Assembly (NCBI GenBank): GCA_016293845.1
Contig: JAEDDH010000002.1
Coordinates: 186,001 to 250,000 of the forward strand
DNA from: Bacteroidales bacterium
GTDB lineage: Bacteria; Bacteroidota; Bacteroidia; Bacteroidales; UBA3824
Direction: 5' to 3'
Length of the DNA stretch: 64,000 bases
Shown here one piece after another: positions 1 to 8,969 of this stretch (the stretch's first letter is position 1; every line of letters begins with the position of its first letter). Made by a program: the position numbers and the translations under genes. The notes under the pieces were generated by a model that saw only the letters and a list, made by a program, of their open reading frames with translations, did not search any database and was not told where the DNA came from.

Positions 1-1455
1 TCGCGAAATCAGGTGGAATTTAAGCACGGAACTTTCCGCGTTAATGGCGATACAGTTGATGTTTTTGTGGCTTACGATGATTTTGCTTTTCGCATTGTTT
101 TTTTCGATGATGAAATTGACGAAATCTCCACTTTCGACCCTCTTACGGGCAGAACTTTTTCTAAAATCGACACTGCTATTATCTATCCTGCCAATATTTT
201 TATGACCTCGAAAGAACGTATGTTTGAGGCTATTAAAAATATTCGTATCGACCTCGGTTTGCAGTTGCAACAATTGCAAGACGCTGGCAAGTCGCTCGAA
301 GCCAAACGTTTAGAAGATCGCGTTAACAACGACCTCGAAATGATGCAAGAGCTCGGACACTGCCCTGGTATCGAAAACTATTCACGATATTTTGATGGTC
401 GTAAGCCCGGTAGCCGTCCGTTCTGTCTTTTGGATTATTTCCCCGACGACTTTATAACTGTTATCGACGAAAGCCACGTTACGCTTGGGCAAATTCATGC
501 TATGTTTGGAGGCGACCGTTCGCGCAAGGTAAATCTTGTGGAATACGGATTCCGTTTGCCTGCTGCGTTAGACAACCGTCCGTTAAAATTCTCTGAATTC
601 GAGCAACTTACTCATCAAACCATATACCTAAGCGCCACCCCTGCCGACTACGAATTAGAAAAATGCGGAGGCGTGATTGTAGAGCAGATGATTCGTCCCA
701 CAGGATTGTTAGACCCGCCTATCGACGTGCGCAAATCCGAAAATCAAATCGACGACCTGATAAACGAAATTCAGCAAGTGGTAAAGCGCGACGAACGTGT
801 TCTCGTTACCACTCTTACCAAGCGTACAGCCGAAGAGCTCACCAAATATCTTACAAAAATGGGAGTCCGCTCGGCCTATATACACAGCGAGGTGGACACC
901 TTGGAACGCATTGAAATTATGGACGGATTGCGCAAAGGCATGTTTGATGTGCTTGTTGGTGTCAACCTCTTGCGCGAGGGGCTCGACTTGCCAGAAGTAT
1001 CACTTGTGGCTATTTTGGATGCCGACAAGGAGGGTTTCTTGCGTTCTGCCCGTTCGCTTACACAGACAGCTGGACGAGCGGCTCGAAATGTCAACGGCAA
1101 AGTTATCATGTATGCCGACGTAATCACCGATTCGATGCGTGCCACCATCGACGAAACCAACCGTCACCGCACTATTCAAATACAGTACAACAAAGACAAC
1201 AACATCACACCCAAGCAGATACGCAAAGGCGATACATTGCTGTTTCCAAAGAAAGATGCTCCCGAAAGCCGTCTTGCTCCAACCGAAATTACAGCTGTTG
1301 CCGCCGAATCCGCATCGTCGTTTATGTCGAAAAAAGACATCGAGCGCGAAATTGCCAAAGCCAAAACCGAAATGGAGCGTGCTGCCAAAAAACTCGACTT
1401 TGTTAATGCCGCCAAATTCCGCGACATTATGTTTGAATTGCAGTCGAAACTATAA
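1..1455 (+). CDS. uvrB: UvrABC excinuclease subunit B, C-terminal part (5' end outside window)
   Basis: UvrB is the helicase-like damage-verification subunit of nucleotide excision repair: UvrA loads it on DNA and it recruits UvrC for incision. The frame is open from base 1, so about 485 residues of a usual ~670 are visible and the N-terminal Walker A motif is missing. Seen here are the conserved RNQVEFKHGTFRV stretch, an IDESHVT box, the SATPADYE segment, the helicase motifs VGVNLLREGLDLPEV and QTAGRAARN, and the C-terminal UVR domain (KAKTEMERAAKKLDFVNAAKFRD) that binds UvrC. The GTG at 13 is internal, not the start. No terminator is visible before ftsK, which has its own promoter. Identification is near certain. 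Confidence 0.97.
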   Translation, partial: SRNQVEFKHGTFRVNGDTVDVFVAYDDFAFRIVFFDDEIDEISTFDPLTGRTFSKIDTAIIYPANIFMTSKERMFEAIKNIRIDLGLQLQQLQDAGKSLEAKRLEDRVNNDLEMMQELGHCPGIENYSRYFDGRKPGSRPFCLLDYFPDDFITVIDESHVTLGQIHAMFGGDRSRKVNLVEYGFRLPAALDNRPLKFSEFEQLTHQTIYLSATPADYELEKCGGVIVEQMIRPTGLLDPPIDVRKSENQIDDLINEIQQVVKRDERVLVTTLTKRTAEELTKYLTKMGVRSAYIHSEVDTLERIEIMDGLRKGMFDVLVGVNLLREGLDLPEVSLVAILDADKEGFLRSARSLTQTAGRAARNVNGKVIMYADVITDSMRATIDETNRHRTIQIQYNKDNNITPKQIRKGDTLLFPKKDAPESRLAPTEITAVAAESASSFMSKKDIEREIAKAKTEMERAAKKLDFVNAAKFRDIMFELQSKL

Positions 1456-1513
1456 AATCAAAAAAAATGTAAGAATTTTTGGCTTAATTGCTTACTATTT
1501 GTCATTAAATTTT

Positions 1514-1521
1514 TACTTTTG
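1514..1521 (+). promoter_or_regulatory. Bacteroidota -7 box upstream of ftsK
   Basis: TACTTTTG matches TAnnTTTG and lies 21 nt before the ATG at 1543. A possible -33 TTG is at 1488-1490, at a slightly long spacing. The box argues against the in-frame TTG start at 1519, which falls inside it. Confidence 0.6.
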
Positions 1522-1542
1522 CAAAAAATACTCAAACGTACA

Positions 1543-4218
1543 ATGTCAAGAAGAAGAAATTCGGACTATCAGTCCCCAATAGATATTTTAAAAACTACGC
1601 TCACAAGCGACCGTGCAAAACTAATTTGGTTTTTGCTTTTTGTTCTACTTACCGTGGTAGAATTGATTGGCTTTTTGTCGTATCTCGGCACATGGCGCGA
1701 AGATCAAAGCAAGTTTGAAATCGGTTGGCTCAAATTTCTGTTCGATTCAGAAATCGAGGTTGCCAACTGGTCACACAAGTTGGGAGCTTTGATTTCACAC
1801 ATTTTTATACATCATCTTTTTGGACTTCCATCGTTTGTTTTTGTGCCGCTTACCTTGCTTTGCGGATTAAAAATTATGGGTATCGAGCCTGTTCCGCTGA
1901 GTACAACTGCAAAATGGTCGCTCCTTATAATGTTCTGGTGTTCAGTAATATTGGGATTCTTCTTCGGTGATAATGCTTTTTATTACGGAGGAATAGTTGG
2001 CTTTGAAGTGGCTTATTGGATCGAATCTGTATTTGGCAAAGTGGGCACGGTGCTATTGTTGCTGTTTTTGGCTACAATGCTCTTTGTATTTGCCAAAGAA
2101 AGCGCTATGGAATGGATTAAGGTATTCTTCGACGATTTTTCTAAGCGTAAAAATTTTAAACACGCTGTTCAAACTGCCAAACAGTATGCCAGCGGCTCAT
2201 CGCAACAAGATATTATCAAACTCGCTAAAGCTAAAAATTCAGGTCAATACTCTCAGTCGCAACGCGATGACGATTTTGATTATATCGACGAGGATGAACA
2301 AGAAAATCAGTTGAATGCTTCTATAAATCAAGCACAACCGCAACAACATGGTAATAGTTCGTCGCCATTCTCGTTTATCAAAGAAAAACTCTTTAAAAAC
2401 AAAGACTATAAGGGCGAAGATCAAAAAATTGATTTTAACGAAAAGCCCGAAACTCCTGCCGAAACCACTGTAAACGAACGTTATTACCTCAACGATAATG
2501 GACAAAAGGTTTCTGCCGATGGAGTAGGCTTTGAGGTAGACGACACCACTCAAAACTCCGAAGAATCTATCAGTGCTATTGATGAGGGCAATACAACCTC
2601 CGAATCGTCGCTTAATGCAGCAGCTTCGGTTTCTTCCGACGGACCAATGATGGAGGTGGAAACCAACCACGACATCACCGTTGATAATATCAACCAGCTG
2701 CCTCCATACGACCCCACTATGGATTTGAAAAACTACAAGCTGCCATCTATCGACCTTTTGGAAGATTACAAGTCGGAAGGCAAAGCAGTTGACAACAACG
2801 AGCTTTTGGAAAACAAAATCAAGATCGTGGAGGCTCTCAAAAACTTCAAAATCAAGATCGAAAAGATTAAAGCCACCATCGGTCCCACTGTTACGCTCTA
2901 CGAAATTGTGCCCGCCGCCGGTGTGCGTGTAGGAAAAATTCAGAATCTTGAAGCTGATATTATGTTGAGCCTCAAGGCGTTGGGTATACGTATTATTGCT
3001 CCTATGCCCGGACGTGGCACTGTGGGTATCGAAGTGCCCAACAAGAATCCCGAGATTGTTTCGATGCGCTCGCTTGTGTCATCCCCCAAATTTCAAGAGA
3101 GCAAATACGAGTTGCCAATCGCACTCGGCAAGGATATCAGCAACCAGTCGTACTTGATGGACTTGACTAAGTGTCCTCACCTCTTGGTAGCCGGTGCTAC
3201 TGGTCAGGGTAAGTCTGTCGGCTTGAATACAATCGTTGCTTCAATTCTTTATCGCAAACATCCCGCGCAAGTAAAATTTGTGCTGGTAGACCCCAAAAAG
3301 GTAGAGCTCACACTTTATAATAATATAGAAAAACACTATCTCGCAAAACTTCCCGACAGCGAGGAAGCCATCATCACCGATGTGGATAAAGTGAAGGAGA
3401 CTCTCAATTCGCTTACCGTGGAGATGACAAACCGTTACGACCTTCTCAAAGAGGCTGGTGTGCGCAATATCAAAGAGTACAACCAGAAGTTTATTGCCCG
3501 TCACCTCAATCCCGAAAAAGGTCATAAGTTTTTGCCTTACATTGTGTTAATAATAGACGAGTTTGCCGACCTTATTATGACCGCTGGCAAAGAAATCGAA
3601 AAACCAATTGCCCGTATTGCGCAACTTGCCCGTGCTATTGGTATTCACATGATTGTTGCCACACAGCGACCCACAACTAATATTATTACAGGTCTTATCA
3701 AGGCAAACTTCCCCACTCGAATTGCATTCAAAGTGTCGTCAATGATGGACTCGCGTACAATTCTCGACTGCTCTGGCGCTCAGCACCTTATCGGTCGTGG
3801 TGATATGCTTATTTCTAACGGTAGCGACCTTACTCGTTTGCAATGTGCATTTATTGATACTCCTGAACTTGAGCGCATTACCAAATTTATTGGCGACCAA
3901 CAGGGATATCCCAACACATTTGAACTTCCCGAACCCGACATCGAACCTTCAGAAGGCGGCGAGGCAGTTGACCTTACCAAACGTGACCCAATGTTTGAAG
4001 AAGCTGCACGACTGATAGTTATAAGTCAACAAGGTAGCACATCGCTCTTGCAACGTAAACTTGAAATAGGTTACAACCGTGCAGGACGTATCATGGATCA
4101 GTTAGAAGCAGCTGGAATTGTTGGACCAAACGAAGGCAGCAAGGCGCGTAGCGTCAACTACACCAGCGAATACGATTTGATGCAATTTCTCAATCGACTT
4201 TACGAGGAAAACCAATAG
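1543..4218 (+). CDS. ftsK: FtsK/SpoIIIE-type DNA translocase
   Basis: FtsK is a septum-located hexameric DNA pump that clears chromosome termini during division and activates XerCD recombination. The ATG at 1543 gives 891 residues. The N-terminal ~190 residues hold about four membrane spans. Then comes an Asn/Gln/acid-rich linker to roughly residue 390, the alpha/beta motor with Walker A GATGQGKSV (about 550) and Walker B IIDEFADL (about 668), and a C-terminal winged-helix gamma domain (residues ~815-891) that reads the KOPS polarity signals. The frame is open to a TTG at 1519, but that codon lies in the promoter box. lolA follows downstream, an order common in Bacteroidota. Confidence 0.96.
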   Translation: MSRRRNSDYQSPIDILKTTLTSDRAKLIWFLLFVLLTVVELIGFLSYLGTWREDQSKFEIGWLKFLFDSEIEVANWSHKLGALISHIFIHHLFGLPSFVFVPLTLLCGLKIMGIEPVPLSTTAKWSLLIMFWCSVILGFFFGDNAFYYGGIVGFEVAYWIESVFGKVGTVLLLLFLATMLFVFAKESAMEWIKVFFDDFSKRKNFKHAVQTAKQYASGSSQQDIIKLAKAKNSGQYSQSQRDDDFDYIDEDEQENQLNASINQAQPQQHGNSSSPFSFIKEKLFKNKDYKGEDQKIDFNEKPETPAETTVNERYYLNDNGQKVSADGVGFEVDDTTQNSEESISAIDEGNTTSESSLNAAASVSSDGPMMEVETNHDITVDNINQLPPYDPTMDLKNYKLPSIDLLEDYKSEGKAVDNNELLENKIKIVEALKNFKIKIEKIKATIGPTVTLYEIVPAAGVRVGKIQNLEADIMLSLKALGIRIIAPMPGRGTVGIEVPNKNPEIVSMRSLVSSPKFQESKYELPIALGKDISNQSYLMDLTKCPHLLVAGATGQGKSVGLNTIVASILYRKHPAQVKFVLVDPKKVELTLYNNIEKHYLAKLPDSEEAIITDVDKVKETLNSLTVEMTNRYDLLKEAGVRNIKEYNQKFIARHLNPEKGHKFLPYIVLIIDEFADLIMTAGKEIEKPIARIAQLARAIGIHMIVATQRPTTNIITGLIKANFPTRIAFKVSSMMDSRTILDCSGAQHLIGRGDMLISNGSDLTRLQCAFIDTPELERITKFIGDQQGYPNTFELPEPDIEPSEGGEAVDLTKRDPMFEEAARLIVISQQGSTSLLQRKLEIGYNRAGRIMDQLEAAGIVGPNEGSKARSVNYTSEYDLMQFLNRLYEENQ

Positions 4219-4333
4219 TCAGCAAGCTTAAAAATTATTAAATTTGACTACTTGCAATAACAAAAACATTGCATCTGCGTTTATTCCTCAAAAAACAGAA
4301 TACAAATTTTTAAAAACTAATACACCAACAAAG

Positions 4334-5038
4334 ATGAAAATTACACGTTTTTTAGCAGCATTAATGCTCATAACAGCAACATCTACCGCACTTTATGCTC
4401 AAGACGAAACTCACGACCCCGCAGCCAAGAAAGTGCTCGACAAAGTGCTCGCCACCACCAAAGGTTATCAAACCCTCCGTGCCTCGTTTGACTGGGCTAT
4501 GGAAAACAAGGTGGAAAAAACCAAAGATACCAAGAGCGGATTTATGTTTATCAAAGGTGATAAATACAAACTCGTAATGTCTGGTATCGAAATCTTTACC
4601 GATGGCACAGCCCTTTGGCAATATTCAAAAGACATCAACGAGGTAACTATCAACGAAGTAGAAGAAAACGCCGAATCAATTATAAGCAATCCCACCAAGA
4701 TATTTGAACTTTACAAAAGCGGCTTTAAATACCGTTTGAAAGAGGAAATCTCAGCATCGGTAAAAACCAAAGTGGACGGCAAAGTAACATCTACAAAAAA
4801 ACAATGCTACGTAATCGACCTCTATCCCGAAAAACCTGCTACCGTAGAGTATCACACAATCAGACTTGTAATCGACAAAGCTAACACACATATAGCCAGC
4901 TTAGACATTATGTTTAAGAACGGCACAGAGCAGATTATCGAAATTACCGAGTATAAACCCAACACACCTATGCCCGATAATCTCTTTACATTTGATGCAT
5001 CAAAATATCCTGGCGTAGAAATCAACGATATGCGTTAA
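4334..5038 (+). CDS. lolA: Outer-membrane lipoprotein carrier LolA family
   Basis: LolA is the periplasmic chaperone that ferries lipoproteins from the LolCDE exporter to the outer membrane. The ATG at 4334 starts a clear signal peptide (MKITRFLAALMLITATSTA..YAQ), whereas the frame upstream to 4244 encodes a non-signal sequence, so I place the start here (234 residues). The mature part shows the LolA pattern: a helix, 'LRASFDWAMENK' as the first beta strand, 'GFMFIKGDKYKLVMSG', 'TDGTALWQYSKDINEVTI', and a C-terminal 'LFTFDASKYPGVEI'. It lies 115 bp after ftsK with no terminator between them, so read-through is plausible. Confidence 0.9.
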   Translation: MKITRFLAALMLITATSTALYAQDETHDPAAKKVLDKVLATTKGYQTLRASFDWAMENKVEKTKDTKSGFMFIKGDKYKLVMSGIEIFTDGTALWQYSKDINEVTINEVEENAESIISNPTKIFELYKSGFKYRLKEEISASVKTKVDGKVTSTKKQCYVIDLYPEKPATVEYHTIRLVIDKANTHIASLDIMFKNGTEQIIEITEYKPNTPMPDNLFTFDASKYPGVEINDMR

Positions 5039-5171
5039 TCGTATAGTAATAAGACGTTTATAAAGTATTGTGATATAATAAGTTGCAACGATAAATATGT
5101 AATATTTCTCTGACAACCAAACATTAAGCCCAAAAAAAAAGCAAAAAAACAATAAAAAAAACGCCTTAAAA

Positions 5172-5203
5172 TTTGATTATACGAATAAACGTCCTTATAT
5201 TTG
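5172..5203 (+). promoter_or_regulatory. Full Bacteroidota promoter of the HU gene
   Basis: The -33 TTTG at 5172-5175 is separated by 20 bases from the -7 TATATTTG at 5196-5203, an exact match to the sigma-AB consensus. The A-rich leader that follows ends at the ATG at 5252. Confidence 0.8.
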
Positions 5204-5251
5204 CACCACCAAAAACTAATGTAATTTATTGAAAATTAAATATTTTTAGCA

Positions 5252-5533
5252 ATGACAAAAGCAGACATCGTAAACGACATTTCCAAAAACACAGGAATTG
5301 AAAAAGTAACCGTACAGAAAGCCGTAGAAGCTTTCATGGACACTATCAAAGCTTCGTTAGTGGAGAACAAAAACGTTTATCTCCGCGGTTTCGGTAGCTT
5401 CGTTATCAAAACAAGAGCTAAAAAAACCGCTCGTAACATCTCTAAAAACACCACTATCGTCATCCCTGAGCACAACATTCCCGCATTCAAACCATCGAAA
5501 CTTTTCGTAAGCGAAGTTAAAGGCGGCAAGTAA
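5252..5533 (+). CDS. HU/IHF-family nucleoid DNA-binding protein
   Basis: This 93-residue histone-like protein bends and compacts DNA as a dimer. It shows the family pattern: helix 1-2 (MTKADIVNDISKNTGIEKV), the core RGFGSFVIKTR at about 48-58, a basic beta arm (RAKKTARNISKNTT) and the C-terminal IPAFKPSKLF, which corresponds to the P.FKP.K.L signature. It is driven by a consensus promoter and followed 47 bp later by a 29-codon gene for a basic protein, with a terminator after both, so the two probably form one transcript. Function is certain; whether it acts as HU or as an IHF-like subunit cannot be told. Confidence 0.96.
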   Translation: MTKADIVNDISKNTGIEKVTVQKAVEAFMDTIKASLVENKNVYLRGFGSFVIKTRAKKTARNISKNTTIVIPEHNIPAFKPSKLFVSEVKGGK

Positions 5534-5580
5534 TTTGTGAGCACCAATTTTTTTTATTAACTTTTTAAAACACAACAGCA

Positions 5581-5670
5581 ATGCCAAGCGGAAAGAAAAG
5601 AAAACGTCATAAAATGGCTACACACAAACGTAAAAAACGTTTGCGCAAAGACAGACACAAGAAAAAATAG
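5581..5670 (+). CDS. 29-residue basic protein, AURKAIP1/Cox24 (mS38-like) ribosomal protein
   Basis: The ORF begins MPSGKKRKRHKMATHKRKKR and ends in HKKK; 18 of its 29 residues are Lys, Arg or His. It fits the KRHKM.THKRKKRLRK.R pattern of the AURKAIP1/Cox24 domain, whose mitochondrial member is small-subunit protein mS38. Such tiny proteins are widely conserved in Bacteroidota and often missed by gene callers. It sits 47 bp after the HU gene and 15 bp before a strong terminator, which supports it being a real gene. A role as an accessory protein of the small ribosomal subunit is inferred from the family. Confidence 0.85.
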   Translation: MPSGKKRKRHKMATHKRKKRLRKDRHKKK

Positions 5671-5685
5671 TGTCGTGAGCCAACT

Positions 5686-5726
5686 AAAAAATCAAAAAGC
5701 GGCGTGATGCCCCTTTTTGATTTTTT
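5686..5726 (+). terminator. Terminator after HU / mS38-like genes
   Basis: A perfect 14-bp inverted repeat (AAAAAATCAAAAAG / CTTTTTGATTTTTT) encloses a 13-nt loop and ends in a T run. It separates the HU transcript from RNase G. Confidence 0.8.
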
Positions 5727-5741
5727 CATTACTAACCCCCC

Positions 5742-7334
5742 GTGCTAAATGCTGCACAGGACAACATTCTTACAGTGAACAACGATTTAGTCATCAATGC
5801 TACTGAGTCGGAAATTGTAATTGCTTTGTTGGAAGACAGGCAATTAGTGGAAATACACAAAGAAAAGAGGAACCAGCGGTTTTCGGTTGGCGATATTTAC
5901 CTCGGCAAGGTGAAAAAAATTATGCCAGGTCTCAATGCCGCCTTTGTAGACGTAGGATACGAAAAAGATGCCTTCCTGCACTATCAGGATCTTGGTCCGC
6001 AGTTCTCTACTCTGCACAAATATGTGCAGACTGCAATGGATAATCCCAAAAACTGCAAACCTCTTCAATACATCAATCTCATGCCCGAGATTAACAAAAA
6101 GGGCAAAATTACCGAACAAATCGCATCGGGTCAGCGTGTGCTGGTACAGATAAGCAAAGAACCAATTTCTACCAAAGGTCCGAGGCTTAATTCTGAAATT
6201 TCAATGGCAGGACGAAACCTCGTTTTGTTACCGTTCTCCGACAAAGTTTCTATTTCTCAAAAAATCAAGGGAAAAGAAGAAAGAGAACGTTTGCGACAAT
6301 TAATTCTCGCCATTAAACCAAAAAATTTTGGAATAATTGTACGTACCGAAGCAAAAAACCGTCGTGTGGCGGTGCTCGATGCAGAAATTAAGTCGCTCGT
6401 TGAAAAATGGGAAAACGCTATATCGGTGCTCGGATCAGGCGTTATGCCGCCAAAACTGATAGCCGGAGAGATGGATGTCACAAGTGCTATTCTCCGCGAT
6501 ACACTGAGTAATTCGTTTAACAGTGTTATTACTAACGATCCGGCAATTTATCACGAGGTCAAAAACTTTGTTAGCAGCATTGCTCCCGACAAAGAAAAAA
6601 TTGTGAAACTCGACACCGACAAAATTTCGCTTTTCGACCGCTATTTTAATATCGAAAAGCAAATTAAACTGCTGTTTGGCAAGACAGTAACTTTTAAAAA
6701 CGGGGCGTACCTGATAATGGAGCACACTGAGGCTCTGTTTGTAATAGACGTTAATAGTGGCAACCGCGCCAACAACGCCGATCAAGAAACCAACGCCCTC
6801 GAAGTTAACCTTGCCGCAGCCGATGAGATAGCGCGGCAGTTGCGGCTCCGCGATATTGGAGGCATTATTGTGGTTGATTTCATTGATATGCATCTCAACC
6901 AAAACAAAAAAGCCCTCCACGACAAAATGAAAGAGGCTATGGCCTCCGACAGAACCAAGCACAATATTCTGCCACTGAGTAAGTTCGGACTCATGCAGAT
7001 TACACGCCAAAGGGTACGTCCCGAGATGAATATGAACACTCAGGAGGTTTGCCCAACGTGCGGCGGCACAGGAGAAATCGGTTCTACCATACTCCTCGCC
7101 GACGAAATAGAGGAAGATTTGAAAACTTTTGTTTCAGAAGGCTCTCACAAAAAGGTTACGCTTAAAGTTAACCCCATTATCGAAGCCTACCTAACCAAGG
7201 GTCTTTTCTCTATTCGCTTTAAATGGCAGTTGAAATACAAGGTCCGGATAAAAATTCAATCCGACTCTGCATACGGACTTATAAAATTCGACTTCCTCGA
7301 CAACGAAGGCAATGTGATTGAGTTCGAAAATTAA
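5742..7334 (+). CDS. rng: Ribonuclease G (RNase E/G family)
   Basis: An endoribonuclease that matures rRNA ends and starts mRNA decay. The 530 residues match the family's usual ~520. An S1 RNA-binding domain lies near the N-terminus (GDIYLGKVKKIMPGLNAAFVDVG, about 45-70). The DNase I-like catalytic site has the metal ligands in IDVNSGNR (about 336) and VDFIDM (about 379). The zinc link CPTCGGTGE at about 436 joins subunits. There is no ATG start: the frame opens with GTG at 5742, and a second GTG at 5775 would also keep all domains. A terminator separates it from the HU transcript. Confidence 0.95.
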   Translation: MLNAAQDNILTVNNDLVINATESEIVIALLEDRQLVEIHKEKRNQRFSVGDIYLGKVKKIMPGLNAAFVDVGYEKDAFLHYQDLGPQFSTLHKYVQTAMDNPKNCKPLQYINLMPEINKKGKITEQIASGQRVLVQISKEPISTKGPRLNSEISMAGRNLVLLPFSDKVSISQKIKGKEERERLRQLILAIKPKNFGIIVRTEAKNRRVAVLDAEIKSLVEKWENAISVLGSGVMPPKLIAGEMDVTSAILRDTLSNSFNSVITNDPAIYHEVKNFVSSIAPDKEKIVKLDTDKISLFDRYFNIEKQIKLLFGKTVTFKNGAYLIMEHTEALFVIDVNSGNRANNADQETNALEVNLAAADEIARQLRLRDIGGIIVVDFIDMHLNQNKKALHDKMKEAMASDRTKHNILPLSKFGLMQITRQRVRPEMNMNTQEVCPTCGGTGEIGSTILLADEIEEDLKTFVSEGSHKKVTLKVNPIIEAYLTKGLFSIRFKWQLKYKVRIKIQSDSAYGLIKFDFLDNEGNVIEFEN

Positions 7335-7345
7335 AGAGATTCAAT

Positions 7346-7388
7346 AAAAAAAACGGCAGCCGCCATTTCGACGACCGCCGTTTTTTTT
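7346..7388. terminator. Bidirectional terminator between rng and guaA
   Basis: Eight A's plus CGGC at 7346-7357 pair with GCCG plus eight T's at 7377-7388. The genes converge here, so it can serve both strands. Confidence 0.8.
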
Positions 7389-7404
7389 GTATTTATGCAT
7401 TAAA

Positions 7405-8946
7405 TTATTCCCATTCAATTGTGGCGGGTGGTTTTGAGCTGATGTCGTAAGCCACGCGGTTAACTCCTTTTACATTGCGGATAATGTCGTTTGAAACCTT
7501 TGCCAAAAATTCGTAGGGTAGGTGAGCCCAGTCGGCTGTCATGGCGTCGGCACTTGTAACGGCGCGAAGTGCAACTGCCTGTTCGTAAGTACGTTCGTCG
7601 CCCATAACGCCTACCGATTTGATAGGCAGAAGGATAACGCCAGCCTGCCATACTTGGTCGTAGAGTGTTTGGCCATTTTCGGTTTTCCACTCGCGCAGAC
7701 CACGGATAAATATGTCGTCGGCATCTTGAAGAATGCGCACCTTTTCGGGTGTGATGTCGCCGAGAATTCTTACGCCAAGTCCGGGTCCCGGGAAGGGATG
7801 ACGTTTAATAAGATGCTCGGGCATACCAAGTTGACGTCCTACACGACGAACCTCGTCTTTGAAAAGCCATTTCAAAGGTTCGCAGAGTTGAAGTTTCATA
7901 TCTTTGGGCAATCCGCCTACGTTGTGGTGGCTCTTGATGGTGCGACCTGTGATGTTGAGACTTTCGATACGGTCGGGATAGATAGTGCCCTGTCCAAGCC
8001 ATTTAGCATCTTTAATTTTCTGAGCCTCAGCGTTAAACACGTCCACAAAGCCTTTGCCTATGATTTTGCGTTTCTTTTCGGGTTCTTCCACGCCAGCAAG
8101 TTCGTCGTAGAATTTTTTAGATGCGTCAACGCCTATTACATTGAGTCCGAGACATTCATAGTCGCGGAGCACATCTTCAAATTCGTTTTTGCGCAAAAGA
8201 CCGTTGTTTACAAATATGCAAGTGAGGTTTTTGCCGATGGCCTTGTTGAGCAATACGGCTGCCACCGACGAGTCAACGCCGCCCGAAAGTCCGAGCACAA
8301 CCTTGTCGTTGCCCACTTGCTGTTTGAGTTCTTGAACGGTGGTTTCGATAAACGATGCAGGCGACCAGTCCTGTTTGCCACCGCAAATGTCTACTACAAA
8401 GTTCTTTAACAATAATGTTCCTTGCAACGAGTGGAACACCTCGGGGTGGAACTGTACGCCCCAAATTTTTTCGTCATTAGCCTGATATGCGGCAAATTTA
8501 ACCTTTTCGGTAGATGCTATGCATCTGAAACCCTGAGGAATAGCTGTGATAGTGTCGCCGTGGCTCATCCATACTTGCGAATCCTTGTCAAATCCCTTGA
8601 AAAGTGGGTTGCCATCCTCAATGAAGTTGAGGTTAGCACGACCGTATTCGCGAGTGCCTGCGGGTTCTACTTTTCCTCCCAATGTGTGCGAAATATACTG
8701 TGCTCCGTAGCAAATGCCCAAGATGGGAAGTTTTCCTCTAAACTGCTCTAAATCAACTTTGAAGGCTTCGGGGTCGTAAACACTGTACGGCGATCCAGAG
8801 AGTATTACGCCGATGATTGACGGGTCGTCTTTTGGAAACTTGTTGTAAGGCACAATTTCGCAAAAGGTGTCCAATTCGCGCACACGACGGCCGATAAGCT
8901 GTGTGGTTTGCGAACCGAAATCAAGAATTATTATTTTCTGCTGCAT
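7405..8946 (-). CDS. guaA: GMP synthase (glutamine-hydrolysing)
   Basis: This enzyme aminates XMP to GMP using glutamine and ATP, the last step of guanine nucleotide synthesis. The 513 residues contain an N-terminal class I glutamine amidotransferase with catalytic Cys79 (GICYGAQ) and His167/Glu169 (QFHPEV). The ATP-pyrophosphatase domain has P-loop SGGVDS at 221-226. The C-terminal dimerisation domain ends in the conserved KPPATIEWE. It lies 23 bp downstream of RNase Z on the same strand, so the two probably share a transcript. Nothing is unusual. Confidence 0.98.
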   Translation of the reverse strand: MQQKIIILDFGSQTTQLIGRRVRELDTFCEIVPYNKFPKDDPSIIGVILSGSPYSVYDPEAFKVDLEQFRGKLPILGICYGAQYISHTLGGKVEPAGTREYGRANLNFIEDGNPLFKGFDKDSQVWMSHGDTITAIPQGFRCIASTEKVKFAAYQANDEKIWGVQFHPEVFHSLQGTLLLKNFVVDICGGKQDWSPASFIETTVQELKQQVGNDKVVLGLSGGVDSSVAAVLLNKAIGKNLTCIFVNNGLLRKNEFEDVLRDYECLGLNVIGVDASKKFYDELAGVEEPEKKRKIIGKGFVDVFNAEAQKIKDAKWLGQGTIYPDRIESLNITGRTIKSHHNVGGLPKDMKLQLCEPLKWLFKDEVRRVGRQLGMPEHLIKRHPFPGPGLGVRILGDITPEKVRILQDADDIFIRGLREWKTENGQTLYDQVWQAGVILLPIKSVGVMGDERTYEQAVALRAVTSADAMTADWAHLPYEFLAKVSNDIIRNVKGVNRVAYDISSKPPATIEWE

Positions 8947-8969
8947 ATTGGTGTTTGTTTAATTAATTG

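Noticed and set aside
7522..8409. A 295-codon open frame antisense to guaA
   Set aside because: It mirrors a highly conserved gene; its sequence is hydrophobic nonsense with no recognisable domain and no start signal.
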